Counted from the stretch's first letter, positions 1 through 8,954 are shown. The stretch: DNA of 64,000 bases from Dawidia cretensis (GCF_018598175.1 NZ_JAHESE010000005.1:62001-126000); one strand, 5' to 3'. The notes: generated by a model not told the origin, from the sequence alone. Made by a program: numbers and translations.

Positions 1-16
1 ATCGTTCTCCGAACTC

Positions 17-610
17 CTAACTATTCTTCAAAGCTTGTTTAACCAAATCTTCTAATGTAATGGTATTTCCTGATTTTTTAAGGACGGTATCCACACTTTT
101 CTCTGCTGCGGCCTTGGGAAAGCCCAGCGTGAGCAAAGCTGATAACGCCTCTTTGCGCAAAGTATTGTTTGTCCCTATAGAAATTGCCGGCTGGCTCTCT
201 TCCCACGATTCCTTTTTGAGTTTGTCTTTTAGGTCGATGATAACTCGTTGTGCCGTTTTCCCGCCGATGCCTTTGATGCGCTGCAGTGCGCCGGCATCTT
301 CTTGTACAATAGCCGTCTTCAGCTCGTTGCTGTTCATGTAGGACAACATGACAATGGCGGTGCTGGGACCGACGCCGTTTACCGTGATAAGCTGCTGAAA
401 AAGCCGCTTTTCGCTTTCATTGCTGAATCCAAACAATACATGGGCGTCCTCCCGGATGGCCAGGTGGGTATGAAGCAGGATGTTTTCCTGTTCTTTGATT
501 TCCGAAAATGTTTGCAGCGAGATGGTAACGAGGTAGCCGATGCCATTAACATCAATTATAACATGGGTGGGCTCGCGATGAACGAGTCTACCCTTCAGGA
601 AAGCGATCAT
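17..610 (-). CDS. ruvA: Holliday junction branch migration protein RuvA
   Basis: RuvA binds four-way Holliday junctions as a tetramer and loads the RuvB helicase during recombination repair. The 197-residue product has the full family length: an N-terminal OB-like domain starting MIAFLKGRL, two helix-hairpin-helix motifs (VNGVGPSTA near residue 78 and IKGIGGKTA near residue 113) that contact DNA, and the small C-terminal domain from about residue 148 that binds RuvB. The ATG gives the canonical N terminus. It is transcribed toward the window start. In many Bacteroidota the next gene is the large T9SS/gliding gene sprA; that would lie outside this window and is not seen here. Identification is firm. 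Confidence 0.97.
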   Translation of the reverse strand: MIAFLKGRLVHREPTHVIIDVNGIGYLVTISLQTFSEIKEQENILLHTHLAIREDAHVLFGFSNESEKRLFQQLITVNGVGPSTAIVMLSYMNSNELKTAIVQEDAGALQRIKGIGGKTAQRVIIDLKDKLKKESWEESQPAISIGTNNTLRKEALSALLTLGFPKAAAEKSVDTVLKKSGNTITLEDLVKQALKNS

Positions 611-1290
611 AGGTTAAAAAAGTGGGTTGCTCAGGATACAAAGATTGCAAAAAAAGGTATACGAGGCATCAGGGTGGACGTGGATATTAGCAGGCTAGCG
701 GGAAAATACAGTGTGCGTGTGAGAGCGGAAGGGAGGGAATGGGGAGTGAGCGTGAGATGAGGATGGGACCGACTGGGCGGTCGTGTTAAGAGAATGTAAA
801 CAAACAGTGTTGCTGGCGCGGCGGACAAATTTGACGAATAAGGCCCTGCGGGACCACCCGCTGGTCTGGAGACTGCGCAGTCATCCCGACAAGGCCGGGA
901 CGCCGGTTGTGTGGAATGTTGCGCCCGATCGGGGTGTGTACATATCGGTTACTGAATACCATTTTTTGTACTGCCTATTTTTTTTAAATGAATATTTCTA
1001 TAGGATTTTTCCGGTATGTGTGAAAGGATATTCCCTGGCACGATACGATGTGGGTGGTATAAGGAAAAATATTTTTAAATATTTTTTGTGTTGTCAGGCC
1101 AATGTGTCAGTAGGTGTCATTGCAACACGTTGCATGGATTGATACGCCTGAAGTCGCTGTTTGCTTCAAATTTTATATGCCATAATTTCCGAATATACCG
1201 TTTGTGTGATGCTACAGGCAGTTCGTCTGTGCTTTGTGCGAAGCTGTCGAATTTTTCCTTCTACAAGAAGGGCCTATCTTCGTGGTCGGT
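611..1290. other. Intergenic region, no convincing gene
   Basis: About 680 bases between the divergent ruvA and the MltF-like gene. The open frames here have low-complexity or arbitrary composition and no recognisable domain, so I call none of them. The segment contains a perfect 12-bp palindrome, GACTGCGCAGTC, at 871-882, overlapping a 13-mer GGTCTGGAGACTG at 863-875 that recurs with one mismatch on the opposite strand at 41557-41569. From about 960 on it becomes AT-rich. The sequence TGGCACG at 1036-1042 resembles a -24 promoter half, but no matching -12 half follows. Confidence 0.5.
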
Positions 1291-2778
1291 ATGTTGGCTT
1301 TCTTACGATATGTGTGTGTCATAGGCATCTTTATGTCTATGGGTATTTCGTGCGATCCGGTTCAAACGGCAGCGCGCATGAAGCCTGTATATCGTCTCGA
1401 TCTGGAGGCGATCGTACGCCGCGGGTATATTCGCGCATTGGTCGATAACAATTCCACCAGCTATTTTATTTATAGGGGTAGAGCGATGGGCTATGAATAT
1501 GAGCTGTTGCAGTTGCTTGCCAAACAGTTGAATGTAAAGCTCAAGATTACCGTTACCAATGGCGTAGACCACGCCATACAGCAGTTGCAGGCAGGCGAAG
1601 GTGATATACTTGCCTTTCCACTCACCATCAATAAACCGCGTAAAGAGCTCATCGCATTTACACAACCTCACTTCAATACTTATCAGGTACTCGTACAGCG
1701 CAAGCCTGAGCGCTGGCGAACGTTAACGCAAGACAAGATCGATGCCGCGTTGGTGCGTACACCGACAGGCCTCAGCGGGAAGCACGTGCATGTAATGAAA
1801 GGTACAAGTCACGCTATGCGGATGCGCAACTTGTCCGACGAGATTGGTATGGACATCGACGTGGTGGAAGATACACTCATGGTCGAAAGCGAAGGGCTCA
1901 TTCGTCGGGTGGCGACAGGCGAGATCGAATACGCTGTAGCGGATCATACGATGGCACAAGTCAATGCTGCGTATTATCCTAACCTCGATGTGCGCACCGT
2001 ATTAAGCATGTCGCAACAGATTGCCTGGGGAGTACGGAAAAATTCTCCCGCGTTGTTACAGGCGATAGACGAATGGCTACGGGAAATTAAAAAGGCGCCT
2101 ACGTTTATGGTGATTTACAACCGTTATTTTAAAAGCCCGCGTACGTCGCTTTCGCGTATGCGAAGCGATTATTTCTCATACGGTGGCAACCGGCTTTCTC
2201 CGTACGATTATATGATCAAGCAAGGTGCCTTGCGCCTGGGATGGGACTGGCGGTTGCTGGCAGCAGTGGTATACCAGGAGTCGAAGTTCGATCCACGAGG
2301 TGAATCGTGGGCCGGCGCGCGGGGCCTGATGCAGCTTATGCCGGAGACGGCCCGTCGCTTTGGTGCGCGTGACCTGAACGATCCACAGCAGAGTATTCGT
2401 GCCGGTGTGGGGTATTTAAAGTACCTGGACCGGTATTGGACCAAGTCGATACCGGATTCCGCGGAGCGACTCAAGTTTGTGCTCGCGTCATACAATGCGG
2501 GACTCTCACACATATTGGATGCCAAGAAACTAACCGAAAAATATAGCGACGAGCGTGAAGACTCTTCGCAATGGGACGGCCATGTACAGTCGTATCTCCT
2601 CAAGAAATCTGATCCCAGGTTTTACCGGGATCCGCTTGTATCGGCGGGCTATTGCAAGTGCGAAGAGCCGGTGAATTACATCAAAGATGTGTTAGATCGT
2701 TACGAAGAATACCGCGTCCACATCAAGGACGATGTAATCGATTTGCAAGCTGTTCAAAATTCAGTGACGGCCAGGTAG
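1291..2778 (+). CDS. Lipoprotein lytic transglycosylase, MltF-like (SBP_bac_3 + SLT)
   Basis: Predicted outer-membrane-anchored peptidoglycan lytic transglycosylase, 495 residues. The ATG at 1291 gives a signal peptide ending in a lipobox, SMGIS-C, with Cys21 as the lipidated residue; the frame stays open further upstream but that would bury the signal. Residues about 35-290 form a periplasmic solute-binding-like domain (SBP_bac_3), which in MltF is regulatory rather than a transporter part. The C-terminal SLT domain carries the catalytic Glu330 in VVYQESKFDP, followed by GARGLMQLMPETA and later VLASYNAGLSH. The 3' end overlaps the convergent kmo gene by 56 nt. The family assignment is strong; the exact substrate and regulation are not visible. 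Confidence 0.9.
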   Translation: MLAFLRYVCVIGIFMSMGISCDPVQTAARMKPVYRLDLEAIVRRGYIRALVDNNSTSYFIYRGRAMGYEYELLQLLAKQLNVKLKITVTNGVDHAIQQLQAGEGDILAFPLTINKPRKELIAFTQPHFNTYQVLVQRKPERWRTLTQDKIDAALVRTPTGLSGKHVHVMKGTSHAMRMRNLSDEIGMDIDVVEDTLMVESEGLIRRVATGEIEYAVADHTMAQVNAAYYPNLDVRTVLSMSQQIAWGVRKNSPALLQAIDEWLREIKKAPTFMVIYNRYFKSPRTSLSRMRSDYFSYGGNRLSPYDYMIKQGALRLGWDWRLLAAVVYQESKFDPRGESWAGARGLMQLMPETARRFGARDLNDPQQSIRAGVGYLKYLDRYWTKSIPDSAERLKFVLASYNAGLSHILDAKKLTEKYSDEREDSSQWDGHVQSYLLKKSDPRFYRDPLVSAGYCKCEEPVNYIKDVLDRYEEYRVHIKDDVIDLQAVQNSVTAR

Positions 2779-4054
2779 TGGCGATGTCGGGCTGGGCCAG
2801 AATGTCGTCCATGATTTCCTTTTGCTTTCGTCCGATTTGCAAAGCATCGGCATAGCGTATGTTTTCATGAAATGTAACCATGGAGTATAGGGGTACCCAC
2901 TTGTCGGGATAAAGCTCGTGGATGCGGGCTTCGATCTTTTTGCGCAGAACGAATTTCTCGTCGGCCACCAGGTCGCGCATCTCGATGAAGTTGTCAAGCG
3001 CCAGTTGCGCGATCGCATCGGTGTCGGGCTTGCGTAGCTGTTGAAATTCCCGGATGGCCGCGTCCCAGTGGTCGTGGTGCCGCTGCAAGAGCTTGTTTAA
3101 TACAGAACAATCTTCAAAGCCTGCGTTCATGCCCTGCCCGTAGAACGGTACAATGGCGTGCGCGGCGTCGCCGATAAGCACGGTGGTGTGTCGCACCCAC
3201 GGGTAACACCGCGTAGTGACCAGTGAACCCGTCGGGTTGTGGTTGAAGTCGTGGAGTGCCTCCGGCATGAGCTTGATAACATCGGGGAAAGTTTCTTCGA
3301 GGAAGCTCCGTATAGCGGCATCCGTTGTAAGCGATGCGAACGAGTTCTTGCCCTCGAACGGAAAGAATAATGTACCGGTGAAGCTGCCGTCGGGGTTGGG
3401 TAACGCGATCAGCATAAAACTTTCACGCGGCCAGATGTGCAGTGCATTTTTCTCCAGCGTGAACTGGCCGGCGGCGGGTATATGCAGCTCTTTGTAGCCA
3501 TGCTCGATATAGGCCTGCGAAAAATCAAAACGATCGGTGAGCTGTAGGTCCAGGCGCACGGCCGAGTAGGCGCCATCGGCGCCCACGATACCGTCGAAGT
3601 GATAGGTGGCCAGGTGGTTTTCGGGGGACGCGGTGGTAATGGCTGATCGCTCGGTGTCGATGTGTGTGACGCGTTGCTCGAAGTGAAAGATGGCGCCCAT
3701 GGCCTCGGCTTTGTTCATCAACACGATGTTGAGATTGCTGCGTGAGATGGAATTGATGAACTGTCCTTGTTTGCCGTATGGCTGCAGGTTGGTGTTGCCC
3801 TGGCGGTCGTGCACCATGCGACCATGCATGGGTATGGCCACGGCACGTAAATCGTCGGAGAGGCCGACTTCGTCGAGAGCATGCAGTCCGCGGTTGCTCA
3901 GCGCCAGGTTGATGGAACGGCCGGTGCCTGCCTGGTTCTTGCGCATGTCGGGGCGACGTTCGAAGATCGTTACATGATATCCCCGTCGCAACAGATAAAT
4001 GGCCAGCAGGGAACCTACGAGCCCTGCACCGGCAATGGCGATATTCTTTTTCAT
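2723..4054 (-). CDS. kmo: Kynurenine 3-monooxygenase
   Basis: FAD- and NADPH-dependent hydroxylase that converts L-kynurenine to 3-hydroxykynurenine. The 443-residue protein starts MKKNIAIAGAGLVGS with the Rossmann GxGxxG at residues 8-13, has the FERRPDMR segment that ends the second strand, and the GDAAH FAD-ribityl motif at 295-299 followed by PFYGQGMNAGFED, all typical of KMO. It lies 12 nt downstream of kynU on the same strand, and the two enzymes act one after the other. In bacteria this branch feeds 3-hydroxyanthranilate into quinolinate and NAD synthesis or into catabolism; the other pathway genes are not in this window. Its last 56 nt are shared antisense with the lytic transglycosylase gene. 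Confidence 0.95.
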   Translation of the reverse strand: MKKNIAIAGAGLVGSLLAIYLLRRGYHVTIFERRPDMRKNQAGTGRSINLALSNRGLHALDEVGLSDDLRAVAIPMHGRMVHDRQGNTNLQPYGKQGQFINSISRSNLNIVLMNKAEAMGAIFHFEQRVTHIDTERSAITTASPENHLATYHFDGIVGADGAYSAVRLDLQLTDRFDFSQAYIEHGYKELHIPAAGQFTLEKNALHIWPRESFMLIALPNPDGSFTGTLFFPFEGKNSFASLTTDAAIRSFLEETFPDVIKLMPEALHDFNHNPTGSLVTTRCYPWVRHTTVLIGDAAHAIVPFYGQGMNAGFEDCSVLNKLLQRHHDHWDAAIREFQQLRKPDTDAIAQLALDNFIEMRDLVADEKFVLRKKIEARIHELYPDKWVPLYSMVTFHENIRYADALQIGRKQKEIMDDILAQPDIATTWPSLNFEQLANRLHRP

Positions 4055-4066
4055 CCTATAATAAAG

Positions 4067-5329
4067 CTAGTATAAAGAATCGGACAGGAGCGTGACAAAA
4101 CGAAATACCTCTTCGAAAGTATTATACAGCGGCACGGGCGCAACACGAATGACATTGGGCTCGCGCCAGTCGGCGATGACGCCCGCGCGGGTAATGCTGG
4201 TAAAGGTCTTTTTGCCCTGGCGTTTCATGAGGATGGAAAGCTGGCATCCGCGTTGATGGGGGTCGCCCGGTGTTATAACCGTATAGTATTTTCCATCGGG
4301 GTCGGCCTGGCTTAACAAAAACTCGAGAAATCCCGTGAGCCGCAGGCTTTTCTGTCGCAGCTTCTTTATGCCCGCCTCCTGGAAGATCTCCAACGAAGCC
4401 AGCAGCGCAGCGCTTTGAAAGATGGGCACGTTCGAGAGCTGCCATCCATCGACACCGGGTTGCGGTTTAAAGCCCTTCTTCATTTGAAAGCGTTCGCCCT
4501 CGCGATGCCCCCACCAGCCGGCAAAGCGCGGCAGGGGTGCGCTGGCATGACGGTTGTGGACAAAAGCGCCGGCGATTGCGCCGGGCCCGGCGTTGAGGTA
4601 TTTATAGCTGCACCATACGGCAAAGTCTACGTTATCGCGGTGTAGGGCCAGTGGCACGTTGCCGACGGCATGTGCGAGGTCGAACCCCGCATAGGCACCC
4701 GCCTGGTGTGCGGCCGCAGTAATGCGCGGGATGTCAAAGAACTGCCCGGTATAGTATTGTACACCGCCCAGGATCACCAGGGCAAGCTGGTCGGCATGTT
4801 CGTGAATGGCATGGAGAATGTCTGCCGTGCGCAAGGTATACTCTCCTGCGCGCGGCGCCAGCTCGACGAGGGCCGTGGCCGGATCGATGCCATGATAGCA
4901 AAGCTGCGACTCAAACGCGTATTGGTCGGAGGAGAAAGCGCCCGCTTCGGTAATGATCTTAAAGCGCTGGGCGGTGGGTCGGTAAAATGACACCAGCAGC
5001 AAGTGAAGATTGACCGTGAGCTGGTTCATGGCCACGACTTCGTTCGCTTGCGCACCGACAAGCGCAGCAAGCGCCTTCTTGGAAAATTTGTGATAATACA
5101 ACCAGGGCCGTTGCGCGTGCACGTGGCCTTCTACTCCGAGGGTTGCCCAGTCGGCCAGCTCGGCTTGCAGATACTGTTGCGTGGTTTTGGGCTGCAAGCC
5201 GAGAGAGTTGCCAGTCAGGTATATGGCCGGGCCGTTGCCGGCCGGCGGCAACAGGAATTTTTTGCGAAAGGACGCGAGGGAATCCTGGCGGTCGAGTGAA
5301 CGGGCAAATTTCAAGGAGTTTTCAAACAT
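4067..5329 (-). CDS. kynU: Kynureninase
   Basis: PLP enzyme that cleaves 3-hydroxykynurenine to 3-hydroxyanthranilate and alanine. The ATG at 5329 (MFENSLKFA) is preferred to a TTG seven codons upstream and gives 420 residues, the normal size. Lys243 in CSYKYLNAGPGA is the PLP Schiff-base lysine, and the downstream GWWGHREGERF segment is characteristic of the family. It is the first gene of a kynU-kmo operon, so the kynurenine supply is coupled to immediate use of the hydroxylated product. No other tryptophan-degradation gene is adjacent. Identification is firm. Confidence 0.96.
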   Translation of the reverse strand: MFENSLKFARSLDRQDSLASFRKKFLLPPAGNGPAIYLTGNSLGLQPKTTQQYLQAELADWATLGVEGHVHAQRPWLYYHKFSKKALAALVGAQANEVVAMNQLTVNLHLLLVSFYRPTAQRFKIITEAGAFSSDQYAFESQLCYHGIDPATALVELAPRAGEYTLRTADILHAIHEHADQLALVILGGVQYYTGQFFDIPRITAAAHQAGAYAGFDLAHAVGNVPLALHRDNVDFAVWCSYKYLNAGPGAIAGAFVHNRHASAPLPRFAGWWGHREGERFQMKKGFKPQPGVDGWQLSNVPIFQSAALLASLEIFQEAGIKKLRQKSLRLTGFLEFLLSQADPDGKYYTVITPGDPHQRGCQLSILMKRQGKKTFTSITRAGVIADWREPNVIRVAPVPLYNTFEEVFRFVTLLSDSLY

Positions 5330-5422
5330 GGTATAGCGATGAGGGGGCAATCGTTAAAATGCGTAAACAAGAGGGAATTTATAATCTTTTTGGCCTTATT
5401 TCCCAATCTTCCATTCTTCCTG

Positions 5423-5430
5423 TATTTTTG
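5423..5430 (+). promoter_or_regulatory. Putative -7 box before gcvH
   Basis: TATTTTTG matches the Bacteroidota -7 consensus TAnnTTTG and lies 29 nt upstream of the gcvH ATG. I do not see a clear TTTG at the expected -33 distance, so this is a one-element call. Confidence 0.45.
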
Positions 5431-5459
5431 GCCCATAATAACGCATTAAACCATAAACC

Positions 5460-5834
5460 ATGAACATTCCTGAAGGACTGAAGTACACCAAAGATCACGA
5501 GTGGGTGAAAATTGAAGGCGATATAGCGACTGTCGGTGTAACAGACTTTGCCCAGAGCGAGCTGGGTGATATTGTGTATGTAGACATTACCACGGTCGGT
5601 CAGGACGTAGCCGAACACGATATTTTCGGAACAGTGGAAGCGGTAAAAACTGTATCGGACCTGTTTATGCCGGTATCCGGTAAGGTGCTGGAAGTGAACC
5701 CTGTACTGGAAGCCAGCCCGGAAAAAGTAAACGAAGATGCGTACGGCGAAGGCTGGATGATCAAAATAAAGATCACTGGTTCTGCCAGTGGCCTGCTTTC
5801 CGCTGCCGAATACAAGGAACTTATCGGCAAGTAA
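5460..5834 (+). CDS. gcvH: Glycine cleavage system H protein
   Basis: Lipoyl carrier that shuttles the aminomethyl group from the P protein to the T and L proteins. The 124-residue product matches the usual length. It starts [16 protein letters not shown] and carries the lipoylation site Lys63 in [12 protein letters not shown], with the conserved C-terminal [14 protein letters not shown]. The lipoate synthase gene follows after 68 nt, so the apo-carrier and the enzyme that makes its cofactor are probably co-expressed. The partner gcvP lies about 7 kb away in the same orientation, beyond the collagen-like array and an M28 peptidase; gcvT is not in the window. Confidence 0.97.
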   Translation: MNIPEGLKYTKDHEWVKIEGDIATVGVTDFAQSELGDIVYVDITTVGQDVAEHDIFGTVEAVKTVSDLFMPVSGKVLEVNPVLEASPEKVNEDAYGEGWMIKIKITGSASGLLSAAEYKELIGK

Positions 5835-5902
5835 AGCGTTTTACAATATGCCGACCGCCAGGTTGATCAGGCCTGCTGTGGTTGAGCACTAACGCTACCA
5901 TC

Positions 5903-6790
5903 ATGATAGAATTACCCGTCATATCATCTCCGGAAACCCGCAAGCGCAAGCCAGACTGGCTGCGCGTAAAACTGCCGGTCGGTCCTGAGTATGCCAAAGT
6001 GCGCAAGCTTGTAGACAACTACAAGCTTCATACGATTTGTGAGAGCGGCAACTGCCCGAACATGGGCGAGTGCTGGGGGGCAGGTACGGCGACGTTCATG
6101 ATCCTGGGCAACGTCTGTACGCGCAGCTGCACGTTCTGTGCGGTGGCGACAGGCCGCCCAACCGAGTACGACATGGAAGAGCCCAAACGCGTGGCGGAAG
6201 CCATTAAGCTGATGGGCGTAAAACACGCCGTGATCACTTCGGTAAATCGTGACGAATTAAAAGACCGTGGTGCCGAGGTATGGTATCAAACCGTAGTCGA
6301 GACTAAGAAAGAAAGCCCCGAGACAACGATCGAGACGCTCATACCCGATACAAAAGGCAACTGGGATGCGCTGTATCGCATGATCGAAGGCAAGCAAGAA
6401 GTGGTGTCGCACAACATGGAGACCGTAGGCCGTCTGTATCGCATCGTACGGCCACAAGCCAAGTACGAGCGCAGCCTGGAGCAGATTCGCCGCATTCGCG
6501 AAGCCGGTATGCGTACCAAGACGGGTATCATGCTGGGCATTGGCGAAACCAAAGAAGAAGTATTTAAAGCGATGGACGACCTGGCCGCAAACGGTCTGAT
6601 GATCCTGACGCTGGGTCAATACCTGCAGCCGACGAAGATGCACCTGGAAGTAGCCGAGTTTATTCACCCGGATATGTTCGCGATGTATCGTGAAGAAGGA
6701 CTGCGTCGCGGATTGAAATACGTAGAGTCAGGTCCCCTGGTGCGTTCGAGCTATCATGCGGAGCGGCATGTAAACGTGCCGTTGGATTGA
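5903..6790 (+). CDS. lipA: Lipoyl synthase (radical SAM)
   Basis: Inserts two sulfurs into protein-bound octanoyl groups, completing the lipoyl cofactor of GcvH and the 2-oxoacid dehydrogenases. The 295-residue protein has the auxiliary cluster motif CX4CX5C in [12 protein letters not shown], which is specific to LipA, and the radical-SAM CX3CX2C in CTRSCTFC, followed by GRP and the C-terminal RSSYHA segment whose Ser coordinates the auxiliary cluster. The ATG at 5903 is chosen over a TTG seven codons upstream. A stem-loop with a T-run follows the gene. Identification is firm. Confidence 0.97.
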   Translation: MIELPVISSPETRKRKPDWLRVKLPVGPEYAKVRKLVDNYKLHTICESGNCPNMGECWGAGTATFMILGNVCTRSCTFCAVATGRPTEYDMEEPKRVAEAIKLMGVKHAVITSVNRDELKDRGAEVWYQTVVETKKESPETTIETLIPDTKGNWDALYRMIEGKQEVVSHNMETVGRLYRIVRPQAKYERSLEQIRRIREAGMRTKTGIMLGIGETKEEVFKAMDDLAANGLMILTLGQYLQPTKMHLEVAEFIHPDMFAMYREEGLRRGLKYVESGPLVRSSYHAERHVNVPLD

Positions 6791-6816
6791 TTAGCAAAAA
6801 ATGAATTACGGAAGGG

Positions 6817-6842
6817 TGCCTTAATTAAAGGCGCTCTTTTTT
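6817..6842 (+). terminator. Rho-independent terminator after lipA
   Basis: GTGCCTT and AAGGCGC pair (7 bp with one G-U) around a short AT loop and are followed by CTCTTTTTT. The position, 26 nt after the lipA stop, fits transcription end of gcvH-lipA. Confidence 0.65.
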
Positions 6843-6848
6843 ATTATA

Positions 6849-6876
6849 GAAAAAAGAAGCCGTCTTTTCAGACGGC
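6849..6876 (-). terminator. Terminator of the collagen-like lipoprotein array
   Basis: GCCGTCT at 6859-6865 and AGACGGC at 6870-6876 form a 7-bp stem with a 4-nt loop. Read on the minus strand it is followed by TTCTTTTTT, directly after the last lipoprotein gene of the array. Confidence 0.7.
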
Positions 6877-6905
6877 CTCCCGATTTTTTAGTACTTGTGA
6901 TCCTG

Positions 6906-7589
6906 CTACTTCGGGGTATCCACGTCTTCGATAACCTTCACGTTGACGTCGGCTGTTATCTCGAGCTCATGGCCTGTGGCGTTCCCGTCTGCCGGCAAAG
7001 TGGTGTTAAATTTAAATTTCAACTCACCTGTCGCTGAGGTGAACGAGTATCCTGACAAGGTTTCGGAAACTGAAAACTGATTCTCGCTCGTGTACAGCGT
7101 AAAGAATTTAAAGTCATCGGAAATGATCGCCACATTGTTAAAAATTTGTATGTAGGACTCTTCGCCCTCCAAAGTGGTTTGGCGAAGTCTAAACCCAACG
7201 TAGTTGTTGGAGCCACTTTCATAATTATCCAATGTCACGGCTGAACTGTAACGATATACGCCGAATTCCAGATCTGTTCCATCGTTGTTGTTGTCCCAAA
7301 CATTGGAAGTATACCTGACATCCGGACCATCGATAGCATATTTAAAGTTGATGGTTTTGTCGAATGGCACATCATCGGGGCGAGTGCCTTTATATTGTAC
7401 GACAATGTTACCGTATTGTGTGGCTTCGGTATAGCCGACACCATTCTCGCCAGTGTCGCCGAGATCACCATTTTCGCCTTTTTCACCCTGGGCTCCGGCT
7501 ATTCCCGGTTCACCGTCTTCGCAGGCAGTGAAAATAAGTCCCGACGTAAAGATGGTAAAGATGAAGCCAAACTTTATAAGTTGTTTCAT
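6906..7589 (-). CDS. Collagen-like repeat lipoprotein, copy 1
   Basis: Predicted lipoprotein of unknown function, 227 residues from the ATG at 7589 (a start four codons upstream is possible). The signal peptide ends in the lipobox IFTA-C. Directly after the cysteine come nine Gly-X-Y triplets, from GEP to GVG, a short collagen-like stretch rich in Glu, Asp and Lys that could trimerise. The remaining 180 residues form a domain I cannot name, opening with EATQYGNIVVQYKGTRPDD and ending TGHELEITADVNVKV. The three sibling genes upstream share the same plan. Surface location is inferred from the lipobox; no type IX C-terminal signal is visible. Confidence 0.8.
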   Translation of the reverse strand: MKQLIKFGFIFTIFTSGLIFTACEDGEPGIAGAQGEKGENGDLGDTGENGVGYTEATQYGNIVVQYKGTRPDDVPFDKTINFKYAIDGPDVRYTSNVWDNNNDGTDLEFGVYRYSSAVTLDNYESGSNNYVGFRLRQTTLEGEESYIQIFNNVAIISDDFKFFTLYTSENQFSVSETLSGYSFTSATGELKFKFNTTLPADGNATGHELEITADVNVKVIEDVDTPK

Positions 7590-7682
7590 AGATAAGATCA
7601 TTGATTAGTGAAATAGTGCACGTCGTTGTGTCTGTCTAACGGACAATCACGGATCGCGCTGGTTTACTTCGTGCTGCTTAGA

Positions 7683-8360
7683 TTAATCGACGTAAATATA
7701 TTGGAGAACTTTTGTGTTTACGTCTGCCGTAATTTCAAGGTCATGACCTGTGCTGTTAGATTCCTCCGGAACAATCAGGTGAAACTTAAATTTCAATTCG
7801 CTTGTAACGGAATTGAATGAATACTCGGATACCACTTCTGAGAACGTGATCTCAGAGTAGTCGTCCCAGAGCGTAAAGAATTTCATATCATCCGAAACGA
7901 TCGCTACATTAAGATCAAGGTCAATATAGGATTCCTCTTCTTCGTACTTGTTAAAACGAAAGCGGATAGAGCTATTAGAACCTCCTTCGCTATCGTCTGA
8001 TACGACTACCGAGTTGAAGCGTTCGATACGAAATTCAGTCACAGATGTGCCGCCCTCTGTTTGGTAAGGTGATGCGTAAGAATAATAGGATGCGTCAGGC
8101 CCGGTAGGACAAAACTTGAAATCGATCGTTTTGTTGAATGTTACGTTGTCCGCGCGAGTACCTTTAAATTGAACCGCGATATTGCCGTACTGCACCGCTT
8201 CATCAAACCCCAAGCCTTGTTCGCCGGTATCACCTTTATCGCCTTTTTCACCTTGAGGACCGACAGCGCCCGGATCACCATCTTCGCCTTCGCAAGCGGT
8301 GAACATAAGCCCGGAAGTTGCAATTGTAAACATCAAGCCAAACTTTAGAAGTTGTTTCAT
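7683..8360 (-). CDS. Collagen-like repeat lipoprotein, copy 2
   Basis: Paralogue of the neighbouring genes, 225 residues. The signal peptide MKQLLKFGLMFTIATSGLMF ends in FTA-C and is nearly the same as in copy 1. Nine Gly-X-Y triplets follow (GED to GLG), then the shared domain beginning DEAVQYGNIAVQFKGTRAD and ending TGHDLEITADVN. Copy 1 and copy 2 are the closest pair by eye. It is spaced 93 nt from copy 1, and its upstream region contains an 11-mer also found upstream of copy 3, so each copy may have its own promoter. Function unknown. Confidence 0.8.
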   Translation of the reverse strand: MKQLLKFGLMFTIATSGLMFTACEGEDGDPGAVGPQGEKGDKGDTGEQGLGFDEAVQYGNIAVQFKGTRADNVTFNKTIDFKFCPTGPDASYYSYASPYQTEGGTSVTEFRIERFNSVVVSDDSEGGSNSSIRFRFNKYEEEESYIDLDLNVAIVSDDMKFFTLWDDYSEITFSEVVSEYSFNSVTSELKFKFHLIVPEESNSTGHDLEITADVNTKVLQYIYVD

Positions 8361-8390
8361 AAATAAATGATTAGGATTAAATTAATAGTG

Positions 8391-8401
8391 ATAAAGACTA
8401 T
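8391..8401 (-). promoter_or_regulatory. Shared 11-mer upstream of collagen-like copy 2
   Basis: ATAAAGACTAT (minus strand ATAGTCTTTAT) lies 30 nt upstream of the copy 2 start. The same 11-mer lies 27 nt upstream of copy 3. TAGTCTTTA resembles a spaced TAnnTTTG -7 box. It could be a promoter element or simply residual identity from duplication. Confidence 0.35.
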
Positions 8402-8641
8402 GTATGCGAATATTCGAAGCTATACCCCATGAATATGTAGTGGTGATAATTACCATTGCAAATACCTAAAACAATTCCCTTCCGGCCAGGGGAAAATTCC
8501 CCCGGTGCATGACCGGTTACCTTCAAAAATTGTGGGTAGGCGACTTACGACAATTGGTCTTTATACACTCATCTAAACGACGAATATGTACGAAGGTAGA
8601 AAAAATAAGTTCAGGCGAACGGAGCCTTTTTTGTCGAAAAC

Positions 8642-8953
8642 TTACATACTCTCGAAAACCTTCACATTTACAGTAGCCAGTACGTGTCGATCATGGCCTA
8701 GTGTATTTAATACAAAGTTGATAAGCACTGTAAAGCTAGATTTTAGATCACGAAGGCTGGTGACCCGGTTGTAAGTGTATTTTTGGTCACCATTCGCGTG
8801 AATGAAGAACAGTCATTCTGCCAGGCGAAGAATTTAAAATTACGGGTCTTTATGAACATTCTGACGAAAAACTCTACATCGGTTATCGGAGTGGCCCGCC
8901 ATCAGAAAAAACATTTACGAATAAGGTTACAGGGTTATCATGGAAATCCCAGG
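8642..8953 (-). pseudogene. Decayed 3' fragment of a collagen-like lipoprotein gene
   Basis: This stretch aligns end to end with the last roughly 310 nt of the adjacent copy 3. Read on the minus strand its end encodes GHDRHVLATVNVKVFESM and a stop, against GHDLHVVATVNVKVFESM in copy 3, and the upstream part matches with stops and small indels. It lacks the signal peptide, the Gly-X-Y block and the first half of the domain, and its truncated 5' edge abuts the copy 3 stop codon. That arrangement is what a partial tandem duplication followed by decay would leave. No intact reading frame spans it. Confidence 0.85.
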
Positions 8954-8954
8954 C

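Noticed and set aside
1036-1050. Sigma-54 promoter before the lytic transglycosylase
   Set aside because: TGGCACG is a perfect -24 half, but the -12 half reads GATG instead of TTGC, and the start lies about 240 nt away.
783-1324. Several overlapping open frames in the spacer after ruvA
   Set aside because: Compositions are arbitrary, no domain or signal is recognisable, and they overlap each other in different frames.
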